From Schizophyllum amplum (Eukaryota > Basidiomycota > Agaricomycetes > Agaricales > Schizophyllaceae): a stretch of 18,466 nt of DNA. The notes beneath the pieces are model-generated. The model saw only the letters and a list, made by a program, of their open reading frames with translations. It made no database searches and was not told the DNA's origin. The translations under genes and the position numbers were made by a program. Shown here piece by piece: positions 1 through 9,100 of this stretch (the first letter of the stretch is position 1; each line of letters starts with the position of its first letter). The stretch lies in assembly GCA_007026445.1 (NCBI GenBank), contig VDMD01000271.1, positions 1-18,466 on the forward strand, written 5' to 3'.

Positions 1-3000
1 CTACCCTGCCCTACATGCCCGGACGACACGCCTCGTACCCCTGAGTATCGCTGCCACGGCTGCTTTGGAGGTGCACTGTACTGTCGTGACTGCTGTGTTC
101 GTATGCACGAAACGCGACCTTTCTGCGTCATCGAGGTGCGTCCGCATGATTCTACGAGCGTGGCGACTCTCATTGTTGGCCAGAGATGGACTGGCGACAC
201 GTTCCAGCGGACATCTCTTCAAGAACTCGGCTTACGCATCCGTCTCGGACACCCGATTGGCGAGCGCTGCCCATGTCCAAAGACACAGTGCGACTTCATC
301 GTCATCCACACGAACGGGATGCACAAGTGCACGATCGAGTTCTGCGCGTGCTTGAAGAGCCTGGACGCGGGTCAAGATCGTGCACAACTCCTACGTCGAC
401 GCCTCTTTCCGGCGACATGCGTCGGCCCTAATACCTGCTGCACGTTCGAGGTCCTTCGCCTCTTTCACATGGTCACGCTGCCAAGGCAAAATCACCGCGT
501 ACGACTTCTACACGGCTCTAGAGAAGTTGACGGACATGTTGGGGATAGCAGGCTGGAAGGTACGCGTAATGTCACTGGCATATATTTGTACTCATCTCGC
601 GCGCAGGGGCGCTATCGGTCATTCTTGCGCAGCGTTCGTCAATGGCGTTTTCTGAAGATCTTGATGCGCTGCGGCCGTGGTTGTGATGCCAGGCGGGCGC
701 CCTCTGAATTCGGACCGGGCGAGTTAGCGTTGACATGCCCGGCATGCCCTCGCCCCGGTATCAACCTGCCCGACGGCTGGAAAGACGCACCTGCGAAGGA
801 TAGGCGAGTGCCGCCCTGCTTCCCATCCATTGTCGCTGACTCATCTACAGCTTCCTATACACGCTCTTTATCGCCATGGACGCGTGCTTTCGCCTAAAGC
901 GCCGCAATATTTCGTCACGGGAGAAAGATCCCGCCTTGATCGACGGTGGCGCGTATATGGTAGAGAGTGGGCCTTTCGAAAACTTTCTCAAATCGGTCGG
1001 AACGCAATCTGAAGTAAGTGTTTGTATGTTATACGTGATCGGGGCGCTCATATTTTATAGATCAGTACATGCACGGGCCTTGCCGCTATCGACCACGCCA
1101 ACACCAAATTCAACAAGGGCTATGCCGAGACGGGGACGATGCTAGGCTTGTGCGCGAGGCACGAGTTTGTACAAGCAAACGGAGTGGTCCCTACGCAAGT
1201 GGGCGAACGGTACGTCTTACCGAGACCTTTTCGGAGTCTCCTCTGACCTTGGGGCTAGATATGCCAACACCGACTACGCCCTCGCATCGTTGTTGCGCCA
1301 CCACGACAAGGACCTCTACATTATTCTTTCGTATGATATATGCTGCCAATACTCTAAGCAGCTCGCTTGTCGCCTAGCGGCTTACCAGTTCCCGCCGGGC
1401 TTCCGGGTCGAGCTCGACGAGGCCCGCATACGTTTCGTTATACCGAAGTTGCACATACATGGACATAAGCTCCTCTGCCAACTCCTTTTCAACTTGAACT
1501 GGACCTGTGGCTGCGCGCGTACTGATGGGGAGGGTGTCGAGCGCCCTTGGGCAGCTTTCGGTGCACTGGGAACCAGTTTGAGGGCGATGGGGCCCGGCAG
1601 CGCCTCAGATACCATCAACGACCACATATTCTTCTGGAACGGCTGCCGCGAAATCAGTCTAGGGCGTCTCACGCGGAGACGCCTTATAGACGGTTTTGCA
1701 GAACTCGCCATCCAGACAGCTGAACTCGACGAGTTTCGCAAAGGGCAGGCCGAACATGCCGATCGTTGGGAGGCCGCGGTCATTGCGTTCGAAAGCGATA
1801 GAAGCCAGCCTAATCCATTCGAGCCACCCAATGGCGGTATGTGCTTATTATTCCTTGAGGGTTCGCTTTCTCATGGCTCATAGGCACATTTGAAGCGGAT
1901 GTCGCTCTCGAATTAGCAACGGAAGACGAAATTCGTGCGAGAGAGGGCCTTCACTGCCCACACGAAATGACGCCCAGCGCTTTCGTGCTAGCGCTCCTCG
2001 ACATCGAGAATCAACAGTACGTCTTTGGGCGGTTTTCATGGACATGATGCTCATAGTTTATTTCAGGCGTGCTCTAAGACACGAAGTCGCAGCCGGTCGC
2101 TTCACGACAACTGCACAGAAAACGGAATTGGCGCGTCAGAGAACGAAGCTGGCAAGGGCTATCTCAAGATTGAGGGAGGTACAGTCTGTGTATACCCCAA
2201 AATCCCTCGAGCTTCTCTCTCGCCAACACGACGACGCCGCGACTGTCGCGCGACCTGTTGAAGAGCAGCCGCTGTTCCCCTCCGTCTGATCTCCCTGCTC
2301 CGGACCGCCGACACGCCACAGGGGACCTTGGCGTGATAGAGGAACGCCTGCGAAATGGTGGATGCGGAACCTCCTTAGAGGACCTCCGGAATCGGCTGGT
2401 CGCCAAGTCGCGTATGCTCACCTACAAGAATCGCAACATGCGTCATCAAGGAGCTACCACTCGGGCGCGCGGGGTGCTCAAGAAAAACGACGAGAAGGTC
2501 GATCTCGCTGTGGGGAAGTACATCGACTCACGAGCGGCCCTCATCCGTCTCGCTGACGGCGACGGACGTCGAGTTCGATGGCCAGCGCTGGATCGAGGGA
2601 AGGACGTGCGGTGCATGGAAGATCCTGACAAAACGCGAGCGCGCGGAACCAAGCGACCACATACGTCCCTTGAGATGGATGGGGACGGACGCGGACACCT
2701 GCAGGAGTGCCGCAACGCCACAGGCGAAGGTCGACGCACCGTTTCCTGGATCTGGAAGTGGATGGATGTTGGGAGTGGGCAAACGGATGGCGTTTACCAT
2801 GGTGAGTAGCTTCCATCTTTTGTGAATGTCGACTGACGAAAGTCAAGGTATGAGAATCGAGTACTGCAAGGCATTCTCCCGAGTACGACGCTGGCGGGAG
2901 GAAGTGCGCCTTCTGCAAGAAGAGATGCGGCGCATACTCTGCTCACTAAAGCACAAGGCTGCACAGTGGGATCTTCGAGCAGCGAGCGACGAGCGCGCCG

Positions 3001-3320
3001 GCGATATTGGCGAAGGTGCACGGGCATATGCCAAGGAGAAGGCTAGCTCGTACCGCGCGCTCGCGGCATCATTTGAGGAATTGTGGCACGGCCTGCAGGG
3101 GCGAGCAAGCCTGAGCAGTAGTGAGGTAGATGCCTTGCGCCAGGCTATGGACGCCGACGCCGACGCGTCGAACGACGATCAAGAGGGTGCCATTCTTGAT
3201 GAAGAGGAGGTGGAGCAGGGTGAAGAGCTGGGGGGCGATGAGGACGAGGATGAGGGGGACGAGGAAAACAACGACGAGTGGGAGGACGAGGATGAGTATA
3301 CTACGTTTCCCCTACTGTGA
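1..3320 (+). pseudogene. KDZ-family transposase (CxC2-type), 5' end outside window, two frameshifts
   Basis: KDZ (Kyakuja/Dileera/Zisupton) proteins are the transposases of DNA transposons common in basidiomycetes. The gene enters the window inside a Cys/His cluster (CPTC, CHGC, CRDCC, then H), followed by LGL..LGH and FPAT motifs. Next come CPACPRPGINLP, a first acidic motif MDACFRLKRRN, the NTK and RHE motifs, SYDICCQYS (second Asp) and TDGEGVERPWA (catalytic Glu), then a helical charged C-terminus (CKAFSRVRRWREEV) ending in a Glu/Asp tail. Inferred introns: 136-183, 560-606, 804-850 (GC-AG), 1014-1060, 1210-1258, 1837-1883, 2017-2066 and 2802-2847, all 46-50 bp. One extra base near 481 and a shift near 2280 break the frame where no intron fits, so the copy is probably dead unless these are sequence errors. 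The family call is strong; exact exon ends are inferred. Confidence 0.88.
804..850 (+). other. Probable GC-AG intron of KDZ copy 1
   Basis: The 47-bp segment starts GCGAGT after AG and ends CTACAG, with GCTGAC as branch-site candidate 17 bases from its end. Removing it joins the CPACPRPGINLP exon to LYTLFIAMDACF in one frame. The nearby GT at 808 gives the wrong frame. The length equals that of the gene's other introns. Splicing is inferred, not observed. Confidence 0.6.
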
Positions 3321-3359
3321 CCTGCTTAATATCATCATTCATTGTATGCCGAGAGCGCG

Positions 3360-3540
3360 CTGAGGCGCTGGGTGTGCGCAGGGGGCGCGTCGAGCCGCCC
3401 TACGCTCGGGGCGGGCGAGAGCGGCAACTGCCGGGCGCGCCGCCGCTCGGGAGTTTCCGAGACCGGCGGCGTCGCCGGAGGCGCCCCCGGCTGTCCCGGC
3501 CGCCCTGCTGTGGCGCAGGCGGGCGCCCGCGCCGTAGCCT
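3360..3540. other. Very GC-rich block between the two KDZ genes
   Basis: About 180 bp made almost wholly of G and C with many CpG steps, sharply bounded by AT-richer sequence on both sides. A 66-codon open frame crosses it (3342-3542), but any GC-rich stretch stays open easily and the translation is low-complexity Gly/Ala/Arg, so I do not call it a gene. It could be a promoter-like CpG island or an old exon. Confidence 0.5.
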
Positions 3541-3555
3541 AACAGTATTTATTAG

Positions 3556-3624
3556 AATATGACCCACCGATAAGGTTATCCAGTTCATTTCAATAGAGTT
3601 CACGGTACTTATCGGGGGTCTATT
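3556..3624. repeat. Imperfect inverted repeat with about 34-bp loop
   Basis: The left arm, about 3556-3574 (GACCCACCGATAAG core), is matched by the reverse complement of the right arm, about 3608-3624 (CTTATCGGGGGTC core), with one or two differences. It sits in the AT-rich part of the spacer between the KDZ genes. It may be a relic of transposon ends or a chance hairpin; no flanking duplication is obvious. Confidence 0.45.
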
Positions 3625-3644
3625 GTAATAGGTGTACAGCATAA

Positions 3645-3857
3645 GGTGGCGACGAAGAAGGCGAGACAACGGCACGGGCGCCACGGGCGTACATCAGCAG
3701 CGACGAGGAGGGTGAACACTCTCCTCCGCAGTGGGGCGACCCTCCTCTCGACGGGGCAAGCCAGCAGTCAGCAGACTCGGATTCCGACGACCAGGCCAAC
3801 GATAGCAGGGGCGAGGGATGGGATAGCTCTGAGGATAGCGGGTCGCCTGAGGTGTAG
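3645..3857 (+). CDS. Unassigned acidic ORF tail, possibly a last exon
   Basis: An open stretch with no start codon of its own, bounded upstream by a stop and by AG dinucleotides that could be splice acceptors, ending in TAG. It encodes about 68 residues rich in Asp, Glu and Ser (DEEGE and SSDEEGEH near its start, SEDSGSPEV at its end). Such acidic tails occur at the C-termini of KDZ transposases and other nuclear proteins, but nothing conserved is visible and no upstream exon could be tied to it. It lies between KDZ copy 1 and copy 2 on the same strand. The overlapping 140-codon minus-strand ORF looks like its shadow. Confidence 0.3.
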   Translation, partial: GGDEEGETTARAPRAYISSDEEGEHSPPQWGDPPLDGASQQSADSDSDDQANDSRGEGWDSSEDSGSPEV

Positions 3858-4085
3858 TTCTGCCGCCGTAGATGGACGAGCAAGTATATACAGTACAAGA
3901 TAGATAGCTGGATGTACATACAGAAAAGCGCGCGCACCGTCGGGCGCCAATCATTTCTTGCACGTGACATACGCGACGCTCTTACCGCTACAGTACACGC
4001 GTGACGACGTATCAACAATGATGGCCTATTTGCACCATACACGAATGGTCTGCGCTCTTCGCTTTACCCTCTTGACATCGCCAAC

Positions 4086-5385
4086 ATGGTTCGAGGACGA
4101 CAGCGCAAAAACGACAGCGTGTGGGACGACTTCGATATCACTACAAACCCCATAGCGGTACCTAACCTATCCTACACCATTCACGAGAGCGGCGATCGCG
4201 TCGACTGCACTGCCCATGACTTCGCAAAACCAGCTCGGAAGAAGCGCAAGATAGGCGACCTCAACGGCGCGCATGCCGGATGGCGGCCGGTCCCCCGGTC
4301 AGGCGACGATGAAGCCACCGCGGAGTATGACTTCCCTTCCTGGGCGACCGACTGGGCTGCTAGCGGAGATGGCGCGGGAGACTATGACGCGGGGCTGGAC
4401 AACGATTTTGCCGAGGTTGGAAGTAAAAGATTTCGACAAGGCATGGTACGTGGTCCGCTTGAGTACGTGCGGCAGATATTGACGTTCGTCAGATCGACCC
4501 CATGCAGACGTGGCTAGAGCACTGTCCGCAGGAGTACATTGACGAGCTCATCTGGGGCGAGGGTCTACGCGACCATCTCGACAGTCCTCGGTGTACTACC
4601 TGCGGGAAGGCGTACGTCCCTCGTACGCCTGGACCTCCGATCCCCCCTACGACAAGCGACAAGACACACGATCTGTTGTGTTGCTGGACTTGTGGGGATT
4701 TCACAGAATGCCTCGAGTGCTGTATAAGCAGGCATCGCTCCATGCCTCTGCATACCATCGAGGTGAGCTCTTATGCATGTGGAAGCGGCGTTATCTTACT
4801 CAGACTCAGACGTGGAACGGGGAATATTGGGAGAAGGTATCCCTATCGTCCCTGGGATACATCTACCAGCTAGGACACGGGGGCCTTCCCTGCTCCTTTC
4901 CGGACGAACGCGTGCGCACCATGGTTGTGCTTGATCGTGCCATACACACTGTCCGGTATCGATATTGCGCGTGCCGGCTCGTCAACGCGCCGAACCACGT
5001 CACCCAGCTTCTCCGCAATCGCTGGTTCCCCGCGACTGTGATCGACCCGGAAACGTGCGCGACTTTCGACATCTTGGACTTCTTTCGAACGAGCGCCGTG
5101 TGCGCCAACGTGAACGCGCACAACTTCATCAAGGTACTGGAGAAGCAGACAGACGCGTTGAGGCTGAACTGGGTCGCAGTATGTGGTCCCTTTGACTAGC
5201 TGAATTAGTGCTTACGAATTGACGCTCAGGACCGCGAGAAGGCGCTCTGGCGGATGGCCCGTCAGTACGCGTTCCTCATGCGCCTCAAGCGTGCCGGCCG
5301 AGCGCACGTATTGAACGGTATCCGAAACACCAAACCTGGCGAGCTGGCAGTTCGCTGTTGGGCATGTCCGCGCGAAGGGTATAAC
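4086..5385 (+). pseudogene. KDZ-family transposase N-terminal part, truncated by LTR element
   Basis: The start at 4086 has a good context (CCAACATGG). Exon 1 encodes about 120 residues, Asp-rich and with a nuclear-localisation-like cluster KPARKKRKIG. Intron 4446-4492 leads to PMQTWLEH and a Cys/His cluster (CTTC, CWTC, CLECC, then RHRSMPLH). Intron 4763-4809 precedes TWNGEYWEK and QLGHGG; intron 5179-5229 precedes the KRAGR and PGELAVRCWACPREGYN segment. The last two introns sit at the same protein positions as introns 1 and 2 of copy 1, yet the proteins are well diverged, so this is another family member and not a recent tandem duplicate. Likeness stops after GYN at 5385, where LP and the catalytic domain should follow. 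All catalytic residues are missing, so it cannot encode a working transposase. Confidence 0.85.
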
Positions 5386-5553
5386 TGTAGGGAGGGCCCC
5401 ATATATGTACTATATTATTTACTGAGCACCTGTACAAGACCCGGGAACGTTTAACACGTGACCGGACGCCACGGAACTAGCGCCGTAGGCACGTGATATG
5501 CATCTTGTTCTGACTTTGACTTCCACTACGCGTGTGACCGTTCGCTACGTATA

Positions 5554-5720
5554 GCGCCCTTGCCAGGGATACGACGCCGCTCGCGCCGTACCGCGCCCTT
5601 GCCAGGGATACGATGCCGCTCGCGACGTACCGCGCCCTTGCCAGGGATACAACGCCGCTCGCACCGTACTGCGCCCTAGCCAGGGATACGATGCCGCTCG
5701 CGCCGTACCGCGCCTTAGCA
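5554..5720. repeat. Tandem repeat, 39-bp unit, four copies plus a partial one
   Basis: Units start at 5554, 5593, 5632 and 5671, with a partial fifth at 5710. Each begins GCGCCCTTGCCAGGGATAC or a close variant and ends near CGCTCGCGCCGTACC. Copies differ by a few substitutions only and the spacing is exactly 39 bp. The block lies inside the putative LTR upstream of gag, where such repeats can act as promoter elements. It makes a repetitive minus-strand ORF that I consider a shadow. Confidence 0.9.
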
Positions 5721-5810
5721 CAGGTCACGGCTATGCTGGTACGTCATTGTCGTACCGTTATCTACTCACGCCAGCCAGACTCTATGAGGCTTCGCCTCAG
5801 CTACGATTCC

Positions 5811-5858
5811 GACTAGACTACGGTCTATGACTCTACCAGACTAGACTACGGTCTATGA
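5811..5858. repeat. Two 20-bp direct repeats, 28 bp apart
   Basis: GACTAGACTACGGTCTATGA occurs at 5811-5830 and again, identical, at 5839-5858. A shorter piece (GACTAGAC) follows at 5870-5877. The repeats are near the 3' end of the putative LTR and contain the self-complementary part TAGAC..GTCTA, so each copy could form a small hairpin. Confidence 0.85.
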
Positions 5859-5899
5859 TACGCTACTCCGACTAGACGTATTCGAGGACGCGCTTACAA

Positions 5900-5913
5900 T
5901 GGTGGCATGACCG
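5900..5913 (+). other. Candidate primer-binding site of element 1
   Basis: TGGTGGCATGACCG starts two bases after the TTACA end of the putative LTR. Retroelement primer sites usually begin TGG and pair with a tRNA 3' end. The matching tRNA could not be identified from this window, so the call rests on position and the TGG start only. Confidence 0.35.
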
Positions 5914-6150
5914 CGGACGTCATCAAATCGGAGACCATACGAATAAGAACAATGGACGCGTCGTACACGCTGATACCCGCGTGATCACGCGAAGGAGGGC
6001 TTCTTGCGGACGCAGCATGGCTTCGCCATCTGTAGCTGGCAAACGACGGTCCGCGCCGAGATAATCTTGCGAAGTAATCGATCACGATCGCTTAATCGCT
6101 TTCTTCACGCCACAACCATCGAACTCATCGATTACTCGCTCAACCATACC

Positions 6151-9100
6151 ATGTCTAGTGCAAAGTCCAAGAGTCAACCCGAAGCCAACGCGGATGCTAA
6201 GGCTCCTAAGACTCTGGCAACAAAACTCTCGACTCAGTCGAGGTATCTACCGTCGAATGCCTCGCCTGCAGTAACTCGGAGAAAGTCGCGCTCGGGTAGC
6301 GCTGCCTCAACCCAACTGGGAGGTAGCCGGTCCGCCTCAGTGTCCCGCGATGAGGATCCTACGGCTGCCGGACCTCCGACGACGCCTGTCACAGATCTAT
6401 CGCCATTGCCGTTCGCTCTGGCGACTGCAGCGCGCGACGATTCGAGCGTTGACCCTCCCCGGATCGCGGCTCCTAAACCCTTACCGGTTAAGTTAGCTTC
6501 GACATCCGAGAGCGGGGGGCGCGTGATCTCGCTCGACGAGCCCGACGAGCCTCGATCTAAGTCGTCAGCTTCGCTGACTGGAAACGCCCCCCGGGAGAAT
6601 GAGGCGAAGGGAATGACGAATTGGCTGCCGTTGGGCAGCGATTCTATCACAATGGCCCTGCAGAGGCGACGGACTTCGGAAAGAGACGCAGATGCGGCTG
6701 GGGGGCGCAAGATTCCCTCGCCAGATGCTGCTGCGCGCGCGAGCTCCAGAGAGAGTAATCGCGCGGAACCTCAATCTACCTCCCGAGCCCCGTCGCCGCG
6801 CGCTCCTACTCCCCGAGTGCCCTCGCGTGAGGCCTCGCAGGCGGGATCGCGCGCCGGCTCTCGAGAAGGACGCTCTGAGAAGACTCGCGCTGGAACGCCG
6901 AGGCCCTCACGAGCCAATTCACTTGACCAGGTCAGCGAAGGAGGCTCTAACCGTTCTCGGAATCGCGCGCGACGTGACTCGCTAGCGCCCTCTGCAGGTA
7001 CTGCATCCCCTGCGGCCACCGAATACGACTCGACTGGACTTGTTCTGCCGCGCAAACGACCCGGCGACTCTAATCTTCTGACAACCACGCCCCCGCGATC
7101 CCTCGCCGAGTCTTTCGAGGGCTTCCATGAGCCAGCAAAGACCAAGTCCATGCCGCTGTTCCGGGTATCATGGCTACAGTGGACTAAGCTGATGGACGAA
7201 AGTCTGAAGGAGTCGGTCACCAAGTATCACTCCCGACCCGACCCGGGATCTTGGCCCGTCACGTTGCACTTCGGCGCCAAGTTTGGGCGAGTACCAGGTT
7301 ACGGGGCTGACAAGACGAGGCTGCTCAATGACGCGTACATACGCTGGTACCACCCTCATAAGCAGCTCGCTTGGCAGACAAATCTGGACACCGAGGCCGA
7401 GGCGATCTCTCAGCTGCAAATTGATCGAAGGGCGGATGTCGTACGCGTTCCTGCGGAAGATCTACCCGTGGACCGTACTGAAAGCTTCACTCTCAACTAC
7501 GAGAAGATTGTTCGAATTGGGCAAGCACTACTAGGTGTCGAACAGGTTCTCGTAGCATTACATTCGGTTAATGGGAGGACCCTCGAGGAGAGCTACGCCC
7601 TTGATCGAGACTTCGTGATGTTACGAGGTATGGAATTCAGCTCGTCGCGATCTGAAGTCGCGAGCACAGCTGTTGTACTCTGTCGCCGCTTCGCCCAAGC
7701 CCGGTACCACGTACGGGACTTGTTCGCCCAACTACAATTCGCTAATATCGGCGAAGTTACTGGAAGCGACTTCTCGGTCTCAGACGACCTGGTTTCAACC
7801 GACCGGTCGTTACGGCTCGAGTACCCAAAGGGAAGCGCCCGGGATGCGCTAGCTCGTTACTCTGCTCGAGAAGAGTATGAAGCGCCCATGCGTGAGGTTA
7901 GCGGCCTATACCTCGAGCACGTCAAGCAGGACGTGAGTCTAGGCCGCACGAGGACGACTCCCGTGGTTGCGCGCAAGCACCCCCCTCTATCATCGACCAA
8001 GCCGTTGCTCCGGCAACTGAGTTCTACGCCGTACAATGAGCTGGTAGAACAGACCGCTACTGTGGAATACCGCTCTGACCCCCCGCGAACTGTCCAGCGA
8101 GAGCGCCGTGTCGCATATGAGGAGGATCCTACCGACGATGATCGAGCTTCCTCTGTGGACACCGCGCGCTCTAGATCACAAGGTTCGCGCGATTCGCCTG
8201 TGGAGCGCGGCAAGGGGAAAGCTCGAGCGAAAGGGGAACGACCCGTCTCTGAGGCCGAGATCATCAGCGCTATAGGCTTTGACAGCGGGGGGCACTTCCC
8301 TCGATTACCGGGAGTAGCCCCTTCAGCCTCAGCTATCGGCAGAATACGAGCCGCGTCGCCTGTTCCGACAGTGAGCTCACGACGCTCCAGTCTGTCTCCG
8401 TCCGACAGCGTGAGTCATCACGACTCCGAGGGAGGGGGGCCATTGTTTTCGCGTCGGTATACGGACAGACCGCCGAGCCCGAGAGCATCGGCCGTGACGG
8501 AGCGCGGACGGGCGACTGTGCAGGTGCTCTCACCGAAGGCCGACGCTTTGTCGAACCTACTCTCCAATGCTGCCGAAGGCAAGGGACTCATACCCTCGCG
8601 CGCCGAGGACAAGAAACGGGATGGACCGCCTCATATGGACAAGGGGCCACGACGGTCCTCCTTGCGCCGTGACCGCGATGAGGGGCGAGCTGTCGAGCGG
8701 GCATCTGAACGAAGTCGCCGGCAAGATGCTCGGCTGAATGAAGAGAGTACCTCGCGGGAGGAACGACACCAGCGGGACAAGCGAGAGGATCGCCAGAAGG
8801 ATGTGCGGCGGAGAGACGAGCGGACGGAACGCTCTGGACGGGGAAACAACGGGGGAGACGGCTCGCCGGACCGCGGATCGTCCAGCGGACGGCAGCGACG
8901 CAAAGAACATCGATACCGAAAAAGGCATGACTCTTCGTCGTCCTCCTCGACGGATCCCAGCGACGAAATGTCCGAGGTTGATAAGCGTCGTTCTCATCGA
9001 CGCAAGAAGGACGAGGAAGCCGAGTACAAGGTCAAGACTACTCTGAACCTGTCCGACTTGCCGACCTGGGACGGCAAGGATATCATGAAGTACATTTCCG

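Larger units (their letters stand above)
5386..5898 (+). repeat. Putative 5' LTR of element 1
   Basis: The 513-bp block starts TGTAGG and ends TTACA, giving the TG...CA form of an LTR, and is followed after one base by a TGG primer-site candidate. It holds an AT-rich start (ATATATGTACTATATTATT), two CACGTG motifs (5455-5460 and 5490-5495), four 39-bp tandem repeats, two 20-bp direct repeats and a small hairpin (5785-5799, TGAGGC-TTC-GCCTCA). The second LTR copy is not in the window, so both ends are tentative. Confidence 0.5.

Noticed and set aside
808..850. GT-AG intron from 808 in KDZ copy 1
   Set aside because: It puts the next exon out of frame, whereas the GC donor at 804 keeps the frame and the usual intron length.
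2284..2321. A 38-bp intron to explain the frame change near 2280
   Set aside because: It leads into the wrong frame and is shorter than all other introns of the gene; a one-base shift fits better.
3620..4042. 140-residue minus-strand ORF
   Set aside because: It looks like a shadow of the acidic plus-strand segment, with Ser/Pro-rich composition and no recognisable motif.
1..5385. A TET/JBP gene next to the KDZ transposases
   Set aside because: These gene types are known to be associated in basidiomycete genomes, but no dioxygenase-like sequence is visible in the window.
5477..5728. Minus-strand ORF with 13-residue repeats
   Set aside because: It exists only because the non-coding 39-bp LTR repeat is a multiple of three.
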